This document shows, in pieces, positions 1 to 5,605 of a DNA stretch of 5,605 bases. The stretch covers positions 1 to 5,605 of the forward strand of contig JAEWBL010000074.1 of NCBI GenBank assembly GCA_023391175.1, written 5' to 3'. Made by a program: the position numbers and the translations under genes. Origin of the DNA: Pseudomonadota bacterium (GTDB taxonomy: Bacteria > Pseudomonadota > Alphaproteobacteria > Rhizobiales > Xanthobacteraceae). The notes below the pieces were generated by a model, which worked only from the letters and a program-made list of their open reading frames with translations, had not been told where the DNA came from and did not search any database. How positions within the stretch are numbered: the first letter of the stretch is position 1; each line of letters begins with the position of its first letter.

Positions 1-5
1 ATCCA

Positions 6-28
6 CCCTCTCCCGCAAGGGGAGAGGG
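6..28. repeat. Short palindrome upstream of the rhodanese gene
   Basis: A perfect 9-base inverted repeat, CCCTCTCCC (6-14) and GGGAGAGGG (20-28), is separated by a 5-base loop. A nearly identical palindrome occurs at 4622-4645, so this looks like a copy of a short interspersed intergenic repeat. It could also act as a hairpin at the end of a gene left of the window. There is no T-run after the stem on the plus strand, so an intrinsic terminator is not well supported. Confidence 0.6.
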
Positions 29-58
29 GAAAACACTCTGCCAAACCGGAGGACGCCC

Positions 59-472
59 ATGCCCCAGACCATCACCCGCGGCTACAAGGCCCTCCTTGCC
101 GAGGCGAACGCGAAGGTCGAGACCGTGACGCCGCAGGAAGCCCTGCGCCGCGCCGGCGAGGGCGCGCTGCTGGTGGATCTGCGCGACCCGCGCGAGCTTG
201 AACGCGAAGGCCGCGTGCCGGGCGCCTTCCATTGCCCGCGCGGGATGCTGGAATTCTGGATCGACCCGGAAAGCCCCTATTTCAAGCCGGTGTTCGGCGA
301 GGATCGGGCCTTCATCTTCTTCTGCGCCGGCGGCTGGCGCTCCGCGCTGTCGGCGGCGACGGCGCAGGACATGGGGTTGAAGCCGGTCGCCCATGTGGAA
401 GGCGGCTTCAAGGCGCTGCGCGAGGCCGGCGCCCCCATGGAGGCGCCCTCCTCCTACCCGACCGTCCTATAG
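59..472 (+). CDS. Single-domain rhodanese-like sulfurtransferase
   Basis: The 137-residue product is one rhodanese domain with no signal peptide or membrane segment, so it should be cytoplasmic. The family moves sulfane sulfur through a cysteine persulfide. The N-terminal CH2A-like part is seen as LLVDLRDPREL (about 37-47), followed by VPGAFHCPRG (53-62). The active-site loop is CAGGWRSA, with Cys89 as the predicted catalytic cysteine and Arg93 in the six-residue loop; VEGGFKAL (113-120) is the usual C-terminal signature. The ATG is preceded by GGAGGA (48-53) at a spacing of 5 bases, which fixes the start. It is the only plus-strand gene here. Its last 19 bases overlap, tail to tail, the end of the COQ10/RatA-like gene. 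The substrate is unknown. A sulfur-supply link to the nearby lipA is conceivable, but nothing in the sequence shows it. Confidence 0.9.
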   Translation: MPQTITRGYKALLAEANAKVETVTPQEALRRAGEGALLVDLRDPRELEREGRVPGAFHCPRGMLEFWIDPESPYFKPVFGEDRAFIFFCAGGWRSALSAATAQDMGLKPVAHVEGGFKALREAGAPMEAPSSYPTVL

Positions 473-912
473 ACCTCGTCCGCCCGCTTCTCGAACGCAT
501 CGGCGAAGCGGCGGAAGGCGGCGTCGAACATGGCGCCCATGAGCATGCCCAGCGTGCGCGAGCGGAATTCGTAGGAGATGAAGAACTTCACCTCGCACGC
601 GCTTTCGCCCTGAGGGATGAACTCCCAGCGGTTGTCGAGGCGGCTGAAGGGGCCGTCGAGATATTCCACGTGGATGGTGAGGCGGGGCCGGTCGAGCGTC
701 ACCCGCGAGGTGAAGGTCTCGCGGATCAGCTTGTAGGCGACCGTCATATCCGCCACGAGGATTTCCACGCCCTCGTCCGACTTGGTGCGGCGCTTGACGC
801 GCAGCGCCTGGCACAGCGGCACGAACTCGGGGTAGTGCTCCACGTCCGCCACCAGGTCGAACATGTCGGGGGCGGAGTGCCTGACGCGCCGGCTGTTGGA
901 GAAGGAAGGCAC
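454..912 (-). CDS. COQ10/RatA-family START-like (SRPBCC) protein
   Basis: The 152-residue product matches the family of small lipid-binding START-like proteins that includes yeast Coq10 and E. coli RatA. Typical pieces are MPSFSNSRRV at the start, the helix MFDLVADVEHYPEFVPLC (17-34), the strand LDGPFSRLDNRWEFIP (85-100) and a C-terminal amphipathic helix, AAFRRFADAFEKRADEVY (131-148). Coq10 binds ubiquinone and supports respiration, whereas RatA is described as blocking ribosomal subunit joining. In an alphaproteobacterium next to lipA, a ubiquinone or respiratory role seems likelier, but this is inference. I place the start at a GTG (912-910): family members begin at this point, and it sits one base after the lipA stop (TGA-C-GTG). 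There is no clear Shine-Dalgarno sequence, so coupling to lipA translation is likely. An upstream ATG at 975 would add 21 arginine-rich residues inside lipA and is less likely. No antitoxin-like partner gene is adjacent. Confidence 0.88.
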   Translation of the reverse strand: MPSFSNSRRVRHSAPDMFDLVADVEHYPEFVPLCQALRVKRRTKSDEGVEILVADMTVAYKLIRETFTSRVTLDRPRLTIHVEYLDGPFSRLDNRWEFIPQGESACEVKFFISYEFRSRTLGMLMGAMFDAAFRRFADAFEKRADEVYRTVG

Positions 913-913
913 G

Positions 914-1867
914 TCAGGCGCGTCCGAGGCGCGCCGCGCGGTTCGAGCGCAGCTTCTCGAAATCGTCGCCCGCATGGTGGGACGAGCGGGTGAGCGGGCT
1001 CGCCGAGACCATCAGGAAGCCCTTGGCGTAGGCCACCGTCTCATAGGCCTTGAACTCGTCCGGCGTCACGAACCGCTCCACCTTGTGGTGCTTGCGGGTG
1101 GGCTGGAGATATTGGCCGATGGTGATGAAATCCACGTCCGCCGAGCGCAGGTCGTCCATCAGCTGGAGCACCTCGGGCCGCTCCTCGCCGAGGCCGACCA
1201 TGATGCCGGACTTGGTGAAGATGGACGGGTCCAGTTCCTTCACCTTCTGCAGCAGGCGCAGCGAATGGAAATAGCGCGCGCCGGGCCGCACGGAGAGGTA
1301 GCGCGAGGGTACCGTCTCCAGATTGTGGTTGAACACGTCGGGGCGCGCCGCGACCACCACCTCCAGCGCCCCGTCCTTGCGCAGGAAATCAGGGGGCAGG
1401 ATCTCGATGGTGGTCTTCGGGCTCGCCTTGCGGATAGCGGCGATGGTGCGGGCGAAATGCTCGGCACCGCCGTCGGCGAGATCGTCCCGGTCCACCGAGG
1501 TGATGACGGCGTGGGAGAGGCCGAGCTTGGCGATGGAATCCGCCACCTTCTGCGGCTCGTCCCGGTCGAGGGCATCCGGCAGGCCGGTGCGCACGTTGCA
1601 GAAGGCGCAGGCGCGGGTGCAGGTGTCGCCCATGATCATGAAGGTGGCGTGCTTCTTCTCCCAGCACTCACCGATGTTGGGGCAGCCCGCCTCCTCGCAC
1701 ACGGTGACGAGCCCGTGCTCCTTCACGATGCCGGCGGTCTTCGACCAGCCGGCCGAGCCCGGCGCCTTCACCCGGATCCACTCTGGCTTGCGCAGCACCT
1801 CGGTTTCCGGCCGATGCGCCTTCTCCGGATGACGCGGCCGTTCCCGCGTGTCGATCACCGTGACCAT
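914..1867 (-). CDS. lipA: Lipoyl synthase (radical SAM)
   Basis: The 317-residue protein inserts two sulfurs at C6 and C8 of a protein-bound octanoyl chain to form lipoyl groups on E2 and GcvH-type proteins. Both iron-sulfur sites are visible. The auxiliary cluster motif CX4CX5C lies at Cys57, Cys62 and Cys68 ([12 protein letters not shown]). The radical SAM motif CX3CX2C lies at Cys83, Cys87 and Cys90 (CTRACAFC). The C-terminal RSS motif, whose serine ligates the auxiliary cluster in characterised LipA, is at 294-296. Other family signatures are HNLETVPS (181-188), [11 protein letters not shown] (218-228) and [17 protein letters not shown] (251-267). Length is normal. The ATG at 1867 is preceded by GGAAG about 7 bases upstream; an in-frame ATG at 2038 would add a G/P-rich extension foreign to the family. 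The gene follows glsB after a 124-base gap and is almost fused to the COQ10/RatA-like gene downstream. Confidence 0.98.
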   Translation of the reverse strand: MVTVIDTRERPRHPEKAHRPETEVLRKPEWIRVKAPGSAGWSKTAGIVKEHGLVTVCEEAGCPNIGECWEKKHATFMIMGDTCTRACAFCNVRTGLPDALDRDEPQKVADSIAKLGLSHAVITSVDRDDLADGGAEHFARTIAAIRKASPKTTIEILPPDFLRKDGALEVVVAARPDVFNHNLETVPSRYLSVRPGARYFHSLRLLQKVKELDPSIFTKSGIMVGLGEERPEVLQLMDDLRSADVDFITIGQYLQPTRKHHKVERFVTPDEFKAYETVAYAKGFLMVSASPLTRSSHHAGDDFEKLRSNRAARLGRA

Positions 1868-1991
1868 GAGCGAACTTCCATACCCGGCAGGACGCCATGA
1901 CGGCGCCTGCAATCCAGCAACATAATGCCCCGCGCCCCCGCCCGGAAGGGACGGCGCCGCAGGGCCGGCATACTCCAGCGCAGACGTTCCG
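1868..1991 (-). other. glsB-lipA intergenic region
   Basis: This 124-base GC-rich gap holds the lipA ribosome binding site (GGAAG, about 1875-1879 on the minus strand) and two copies of GACGGCGCC (1899-1907 and 1950-1958). Short pairings such as GCGCC (1932-1936) with GGCGC (1953-1957) and ATGCC (1925-1929) with GGCAT (1967-1971) suggest a weak structure. I see no T-tracted terminator and no convincing promoter, so whether lipA has its own promoter is unresolved. Confidence 0.4.
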
Positions 1992-2270
1992 TCAGCGCGA
2001 CCTGATCGCCCGCCACACCCACAGCAGGATGATGGCACCGACGATGGCGGCGATCAGCGTGCGGAAGAAGCCGTGCACCGGCACGTTCAGCACGCCCGCC
2101 AGCTTGTCGCCGATGAAGGCGCCCGCCACGCCGACGAGAAGGTTCGTCAGCAGGCCGTGGTTGCTCGCCGTCACCCGCTCCGCCACCCAGCCGGCGATGA
2201 TGCCGATGATGATGAGCGAGAAGAAGCCGACGCCCGGCTGGCTCAGGAATGCGTAGGTCTGCTGGTCCAT
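1992..2270 (-). CDS. GlsB/YeaQ/YmgE-family small membrane protein
   Basis: The 92-residue product is almost entirely hydrophobic and matches the transglycosylase-associated/GlsB (YeaQ, YmgE) family. Three membrane segments can be seen at about 14-32 ([19 protein letters not shown] region), 39-60 (glycine-rich, with the family signature [14 protein letters not shown]) and 68-87. The C-terminus is a short basic tail (WRAIRSR). Length is normal for the family. These proteins sit in the cytoplasmic membrane and are linked to general stress in several bacteria, but their molecular function is not established. The ATG is supported by GAGGGGA 5-6 bases upstream. The gene lies between lpdA and lipA in the same direction, after a 275-base repeat-rich gap. 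Its leader carries competing stems that include the ribosome binding site (2271-2310), which may mean it is regulated separately from lpdA. Confidence 0.9.
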   Translation of the reverse strand: MDQQTYAFLSQPGVGFFSLIIIGIIAGWVAERVTASNHGLLTNLLVGVAGAFIGDKLAGVLNVPVHGFFRTLIAAIVGAIILLWVWRAIRSR

Positions 2271-2310
2271 GATGGTCCCCTCGCACGCGCCCGCAGAAGC
2301 GAGGGCGCGT
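2271..2310 (-). promoter_or_regulatory. glsB leader with two mutually exclusive stems around the ribosome binding site
   Basis: Read on the minus strand, the 40 bases before the glsB ATG contain two overlapping perfect inverted repeats. Stem A pairs ACGCGCCC (2310-2303) with GGGCGCGT (2292-2285), leaving the ribosome binding site GCGAGGGGA free just 3' of the stem. Stem B pairs CCCTCGC (2305-2299) with GCGAGGG (2284-2278), which hides most of that site. The two stems share bases 2303-2305, and B also uses the loop of A, so only one can form fully. This could be a translational switch or thermometer-like leader. It could also be a chance product of GC-rich sequence. Confidence 0.35.
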
Positions 2311-2321
2311 CCGGATCATGC

Positions 2322-2393
2322 CGCCAACGGCTCCGCTTGGCGAGCGGTCCCGCTCCGGTTCCCCGGACCAGGGACGGCGCAGCCGGAGCGCCG
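2322..2393. repeat. Run of small hairpins in the lpdA-glsB gap
   Basis: Four short perfect inverted repeats follow each other: CGCCAA/TTGGCG (2322-2327/2337-2342), GAGCGG/CCGCTC (2342-2347/2350-2355), TCCGG/CCGGA (2354-2358/2363-2367) and CGGCGC/GCGCCG (2375-2380/2388-2393). No coding potential with family similarity is seen. The run adjoins the larger palindrome at 2385-2503 and may be part of one mosaic repeat element. Confidence 0.4.
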
Positions 2394-2503
2394 AGCCGGG
2401 GGCCAGCGCAAGACTCCCGCGCAGCGGACACAAGCGCGGGCGGCAGGAAAGAGCCGCCTTCGGCTGAGGCTGAGTCCTTGCGCTGGATCCCGGCTCTCGC
2501 TCC
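2385..2503. repeat. Approximately 119-base imperfect palindromic element
   Basis: The left arm (2385-2416) and the reverse complement of the right arm (2472-2503) are near-identical 32-base sequences. Matching blocks are GGAGCG (2385-2390 with 2498-2503), GAGCCGGG (2393-2400 with 2489-2496), CCAGCGCAAG (2403-2412 with 2477-2486) and ACTC (2413-2416 with 2472-2475). They are separated only by small internal loops. The core of about 55 bases holds further stems, including CCCGCGC/GCGCGGG (2416-2422/2434-2440) and AGCCG/CGGCT (2452-2456/2461-2465). The layout resembles two REP-type units in inverted orientation or a small non-autonomous element. No target-site duplication is evident. Confidence 0.6.
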
Positions 2504-2537
2504 TCGGCACTCACGTGCCGTTGCGCTCGGCCGGGAT
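2487..2537 (-). terminator. Hairpin just downstream of lpdA
   Basis: ATCCCGGC (2487-2494) pairs with GCCGGGAT (2530-2537). CGC/GCG (2498-2500/2523-2525) pair inside it, and a perfect CGGCAC/GTGCCG stem (2505-2510/2515-2520) with a TCAC loop sits at the tip. The structure begins 8 bases after the lpdA stop on the minus strand, where a terminator or 3'-stabilising hairpin would be expected. There is no T-run afterwards, so it may be a transcript stabiliser or part of the repeat element, whose right arm it shares, instead of a classical terminator. Confidence 0.4.
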
Positions 2538-2545
2538 AAGCTCCC

Positions 2546-3953
<1,408 letters not shown>

Positions 3954-3961
<8 letters not shown>

Positions 3962-4589
3962 GGAAGGTCTCCTCGCCGCGCGCTGTTGCGGCGGGCTCTG
4001 GTCGTGATGAGGATCGGGGCGTCCCGAGGCGGCCGCCGGCGTGGGCTTCGGCGAGGCGCAAAAGCGCCTCCTCGAACAGGGAAAGGTCGCGGAAGGGATC
4101 CTCGGCCGGGGCGTCGGCCTGGATCACCGGCAGGCAGGAGGCATGGAGCGCCTCGGCCAGCATGAGATTGTCGAAATGGCCGAAGTCCTCCACATGGAGG
4201 CCGTCGGCCATGAGGCTGTCCGGCCCCTCCGGCGCGGCACCGATGGTGGCGCGGGCGCGGTGCTTCAGCTCGCCGGGATGATTGGAATAGGCCGCCACCG
4301 GCTTGCCGAGAGCGAAGGCGAACCCGACCTCGAAGGCGGTGCCGGGATCGGCGCTGATGCCGCGGAAGGGCGTGAGGTTGGCGAGCACCGCGTCGGCGGT
4401 CCGCATCAGCCCGAGATTGGCGGCGAAGATCGCGGCGGCGGAAACCCCGCCCGCCGCATCGAGGGCGATCTCGCCATCGAGGGGAAACAGGCCCGTGAAC
4501 CCGTGGCGGGCGCACAGCTCCACCTTGCGCCGGCCAATCTCGCGCGCATCGTCGAGGAACACCTCCGGGCCGGCGAGATAGAGCTTCAT
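3954..4589 (-). CDS. Nucleoside 2-deoxyribosyltransferase-family protein
   Basis: The 211-residue product has the Rossmann-like fold signatures of this family, which cleaves or transfers the N-glycosidic bond of 2'-deoxynucleosides or their 5'-phosphates. It opens with KLYLAGPEVF (2-11). The central block is DAVLANLTPFRGISADPGTAFEVGFAFALGKPV (66-98), with Asp81 and Glu87 as the likely active-site acids. GHFDNLML (137-144) resembles the segment that completes the neighbouring subunit's active site. It could be a base-exchanging transferase or a nucleotide hydrolase of the DNPH1/Rcl type; sequence alone does not decide. Residues from about 185 form a low-complexity R/S/P/A-rich tail that overlaps the lpdA ribosome binding site and the first 8 bases of lpdA, so the tail may be shaped by that overlap. 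A GGAAGGA lies about 12 bases before the ATG, longer than ideal spacing. The overlap predicts translational coupling with lpdA. Confidence 0.85.
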
Positions 4590-4621
4590 CGGGTGGGCTT
4601 GTCCTTCCGTTCCCGTACGAT

Positions 4622-4677
4622 CCCTCCCCCGCGAACGGGAGAGGGGTCGGGCTGCACGGGGGTGGATACCCGCCCCC
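4622..4677. repeat. Two adjacent hairpins between ydcH-like and deoxyribosyltransferase genes
   Basis: The first hairpin (4622-4645) pairs CCCTCCCCCG with CGGGAGAGGG around a CGAA loop, with one C-A mismatch, and closely matches the palindrome at 6-28. The second pairs GGGGGTGG (4658-4665) with CCGCCCCC (4670-4677) around an ATAC loop, with one T-G pair. Both lie in the 96-base gap just after the YdcH-like stop codon on the minus strand. They may be interspersed repeats that also attenuate or stabilise the transcript. There is no T-run typical of an intrinsic terminator. Confidence 0.55.
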
Positions 4678-4685
4678 TCAGCCCC

Positions 4686-4922
4686 TCACTTGGTGAGGAT
4701 GGCGTAGAGCTCATCCTTGAGGCGCATGCGCTCGCGGCGCATGGCTTCGATCTCCTCGTCGCCGGTGGGCTCCACATCGGTCTCGGCCCGGTGAACCTGC
4801 CGGTTCACCTCGTGATAAGCCTCGTGGAGCTTGGCGAAATGAGCGTCGGAGAGCTTCAGCGCCTGGATCTTCTCGGCATATTCCGGGAAGTCGGCGGCGA
4901 GCTCGTGGGGCGTGTGGCTCAT
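4686..4922 (-). CDS. YdcH/DUF465-family small protein
   Basis: The 78-residue product is charged, soluble and predicted to be helical. It matches the YdcH (DUF465) family, whose members are usually about 55-80 residues and lack a settled function. The family pattern shows as FPEYAEKIQALKLSDAHFAKL (12-32), then a helix HEAYHEVNRQVHRAE (33-47), a turn with DVEPTGD (49-55), and a second helix with the typical end RRERMRLKDELYAIL (62-76). The two helices could form an antiparallel coiled-coil hairpin. The ATG has AAGGA about 6-7 bases upstream. It lies between pdhC and the deoxyribosyltransferase gene in the same direction, with structured gaps on both sides (152 and 96 bases). Nothing in the sequence ties it mechanistically to the dehydrogenase. 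Confidence 0.88.
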   Translation of the reverse strand: MSHTPHELAADFPEYAEKIQALKLSDAHFAKLHEAYHEVNRQVHRAETDVEPTGDEEIEAMRRERMRLKDELYAILTK

Positions 4923-4945
4923 TGTTGTTCCTTTCTCGGGTCGAA

Positions 4946-4960
4946 CGGCGCGGGGCGCCG
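4946..4960. repeat. Small perfect hairpin upstream of the ydcH-like gene
   Basis: CGGCGC (4946-4951) and GCGCCG (4955-4960) form a 6-base stem with a GGG loop on the plus strand. It lies 23 bases upstream of the YdcH-like ATG, just before the ribosome binding site on the minus strand. Its role is unknown, and it could be incidental in GC-rich DNA. Confidence 0.4.
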
Positions 4961-4983
4961 CTGTCCCGCAGCTACACTGCTCC

Positions 4984-5011
4984 GCTGCGGCAGGATTTGA
5001 TCTGCCGCAGC
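4984..5011 (-). repeat. 10-base perfect inverted repeat downstream of pdhC
   Basis: GCTGCGGCAG (4984-4993) and CTGCCGCAGC (5002-5011) are perfect reverse complements around an 8-base AT-rich loop (GATTTGAT). The hairpin lies about 64 bases after the pdhC stop. No T-run follows on the minus strand, so it could be a factor-dependent terminator aid, a processing or stabilising stem, or an operator-like dyad. Confidence 0.5.
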
Positions 5012-5022
5012 CCTGTCAGGCC

Positions 5023-5066
5023 CGCCAGCGGAGGCGCAAGCCCCGCGCCGGCCTGAGCCGCTGGCG
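5023..5066 (-). repeat. Nested hairpin immediately after pdhC with an alternative pairing
   Basis: CGCCAGCGG (5023-5031) pairs perfectly with CCGCTGGCG (5058-5066). Inside, GGCGC (5033-5037) pairs with GCGCC (5045-5049). A competing pairing, TCAGGC (5016-5021) with GCCTGA (5051-5056), interleaves with the outer stem. The structure starts 8 bases after the pdhC stop codon on the minus strand, the expected place for a 3'-end stabiliser or attenuator. No T-run is present. Confidence 0.5.
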
Positions 5067-5074
5067 CTACGACC

Positions 5075-5605
5075 TCACACCAGCATCGCCATGGGCTTCT
5101 CGATAAAGCCCTTGAACGCGCTAAGCAGTTCGGCGCCGAGCGCGCCGTCCATCACCCGGTGGTCGCAGGTCATGGTGACGGTCATCTGGGTGACGACCTT
5201 CACCTCGCCGCCCTTCACCACGGCACGCTGCTCCGAAGCGCCCACCGCGAGGATGGAGGACTGGGGCGCGTTGATGATGGCGGTGAAGTTGCGCATCCCC
5301 ATCATGCCGAGGTTCGACACGGAGGTGGAACCGCCGGAATATTCCTCCGGCTTCAGCTTCTTGGTGCGCGCGCGGGCGGCAAGGTCGCGCATCTCGTTGG
5401 AGATGGTGGAGAGGGTCTTCTGCTCCGCCTTCTTCACGATGGGGGCATAGAGGCCGCCGTCGATGGCGACCGCCACGCCAACGTCCGAATGCTTCATGCG
5501 CAGGATGCGGTCCTCGGCCCACACGGCATTGGCCGCCGGCACCTTCTGGAGCGCGAGCGCCAGCGCCTTGATGATGAAGTCGTTGACCGACACGCGGTAG
5601 GACGG
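5075..5605 (-). CDS. pdhC: Pyruvate dehydrogenase E2, dihydrolipoamide acetyltransferase (C-terminal part)
   Basis: The gene enters from the right edge; only the last 176 residues are visible, in frame from the edge and beginning PSYRVSVNDFIIK. They make up most of the 2-oxoacid dehydrogenase acyltransferase catalytic domain, which moves the acetyl group from the lipoyl arm to CoA and forms the E2 core. The active-site motif DHRVMDG holds the catalytic His at visible residue 149 and Asp at 153. Other family blocks are VPAANAVW, the VGVAVAIDGGLYAPIV segment and SVSNLGMMGMRNFTAIINAPQSSILAVG. The lipoyl and E1/E3-binding domains lie outside the window. The form of these blocks and the neighbouring E3 and lipA genes favour pyruvate dehydrogenase over the 2-oxoglutarate or branched-chain complexes. 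pdhA and pdhB are expected to the right, but this cannot be seen. Confidence 0.94.
   Translation of the reverse strand, partial: PSYRVSVNDFIIKALALALQKVPAANAVWAEDRILRMKHSDVGVAVAIDGGLYAPIVKKAEQKTLSTISNEMRDLAARARTKKLKPEEYSGGSTSVSNLGMMGMRNFTAIINAPQSSILAVGASEQRAVVKGGEVKVVTQMTVTMTCDHRVMDGALGAELLSAFKGFIEKPMAMLV

Noticed and set aside
454..912. Type II toxin-antitoxin module based on the RatA-like protein
   Set aside because: The protein is of the RatA/COQ10 family, but no antitoxin-like small gene is adjacent and the lipA context argues for a housekeeping role, so a toxin-antitoxin system is not supported.
863..1900. Plus-strand open frame opposite lipA (345 residues)
   Set aside because: It is antisense to lipA, which has all expected cysteine motifs. 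The translated product is rich in R, H, G and A and shows no recognisable domain.
1920..1935. CATTATG on the minus strand as a -10 element for lipA
   Set aside because: No acceptable -35 element is found at the right distance; the upstream sequence is a GC-rich run.
1868..2038. 57-residue N-terminal extension of LipA from an ATG at 2038
   Set aside because: The extension is G/P/S-rich, overlaps the end of glsB, has no family counterpart, and the ATG at 1867 has its own GGAAG ribosome binding site.
1855..2514. Minus-strand open frame of 219 residues across the glsB region
   Set aside because: It is in a different frame from the clearly membrane-type GlsB protein, is arginine-rich with no motif, and crosses the palindromic element.
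2311..2545. CRISPR array or small structured RNA gene in the repeat-rich gap
   Set aside because: The repeats are inverted arms, not regularly spaced direct repeats, and no known RNA family signature or promoter-terminator pair is visible.

Overview
The window is visibly GC-rich, densely coded DNA. Its protein sequences look alphaproteobacterial, most likely Hyphomicrobiales (Rhizobiales), possibly near Xanthobacteraceae. That placement is inferred from the style of the lipA, lpd and E2 proteins and from gene order; it has not been tested by a search. Nothing points to a plasmid, phage or insertion sequence.

Seven of the eight genes lie on the minus strand and read from right to left. They are: the C-terminal end of a pyruvate dehydrogenase E2 subunit (pdhC, running off the right edge); a small YdcH/DUF465 protein; a nucleoside 2-deoxyribosyltransferase-family protein; dihydrolipoamide dehydrogenase (lpdA, E3); a small GlsB/YeaQ-type membrane protein; lipoyl synthase (lipA); and a COQ10/RatA-family START-like protein. 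On the left, a single-domain rhodanese gene on the plus strand converges on the COQ10/RatA gene, and their 3' ends overlap by 19 bases.

The metabolic theme is lipoate-dependent 2-oxoacid oxidation. E2 carries the lipoyl arm, E3 reoxidises it, and LipA builds the lipoyl group by inserting sulfur. Several junctions suggest co-transcription and translational coupling: the deoxyribosyltransferase and lpdA overlap by 8 bases, and lipA and the COQ10/RatA gene are separated by one base, the latter with a GTG start. The YdcH, deoxyribosyltransferase and GlsB genes are passengers with no obvious role in the dehydrogenase complex.

The most unusual content is between genes. The lpdA-glsB gap (2271-2545) holds a roughly 119-base imperfect palindrome with 32-base arms, a second overlapping hairpin just after the lpdA stop, and a glsB leader. 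In that leader two mutually exclusive stems could expose or hide the ribosome binding site. The pdhC-ydcH gap (4923-5074) holds three perfect inverted repeats. Two near-identical short palindromes occur at about 6-28 and 4622-4645. I see no clear novel multi-gene system; the leader and the palindromic elements are the parts worth following up.
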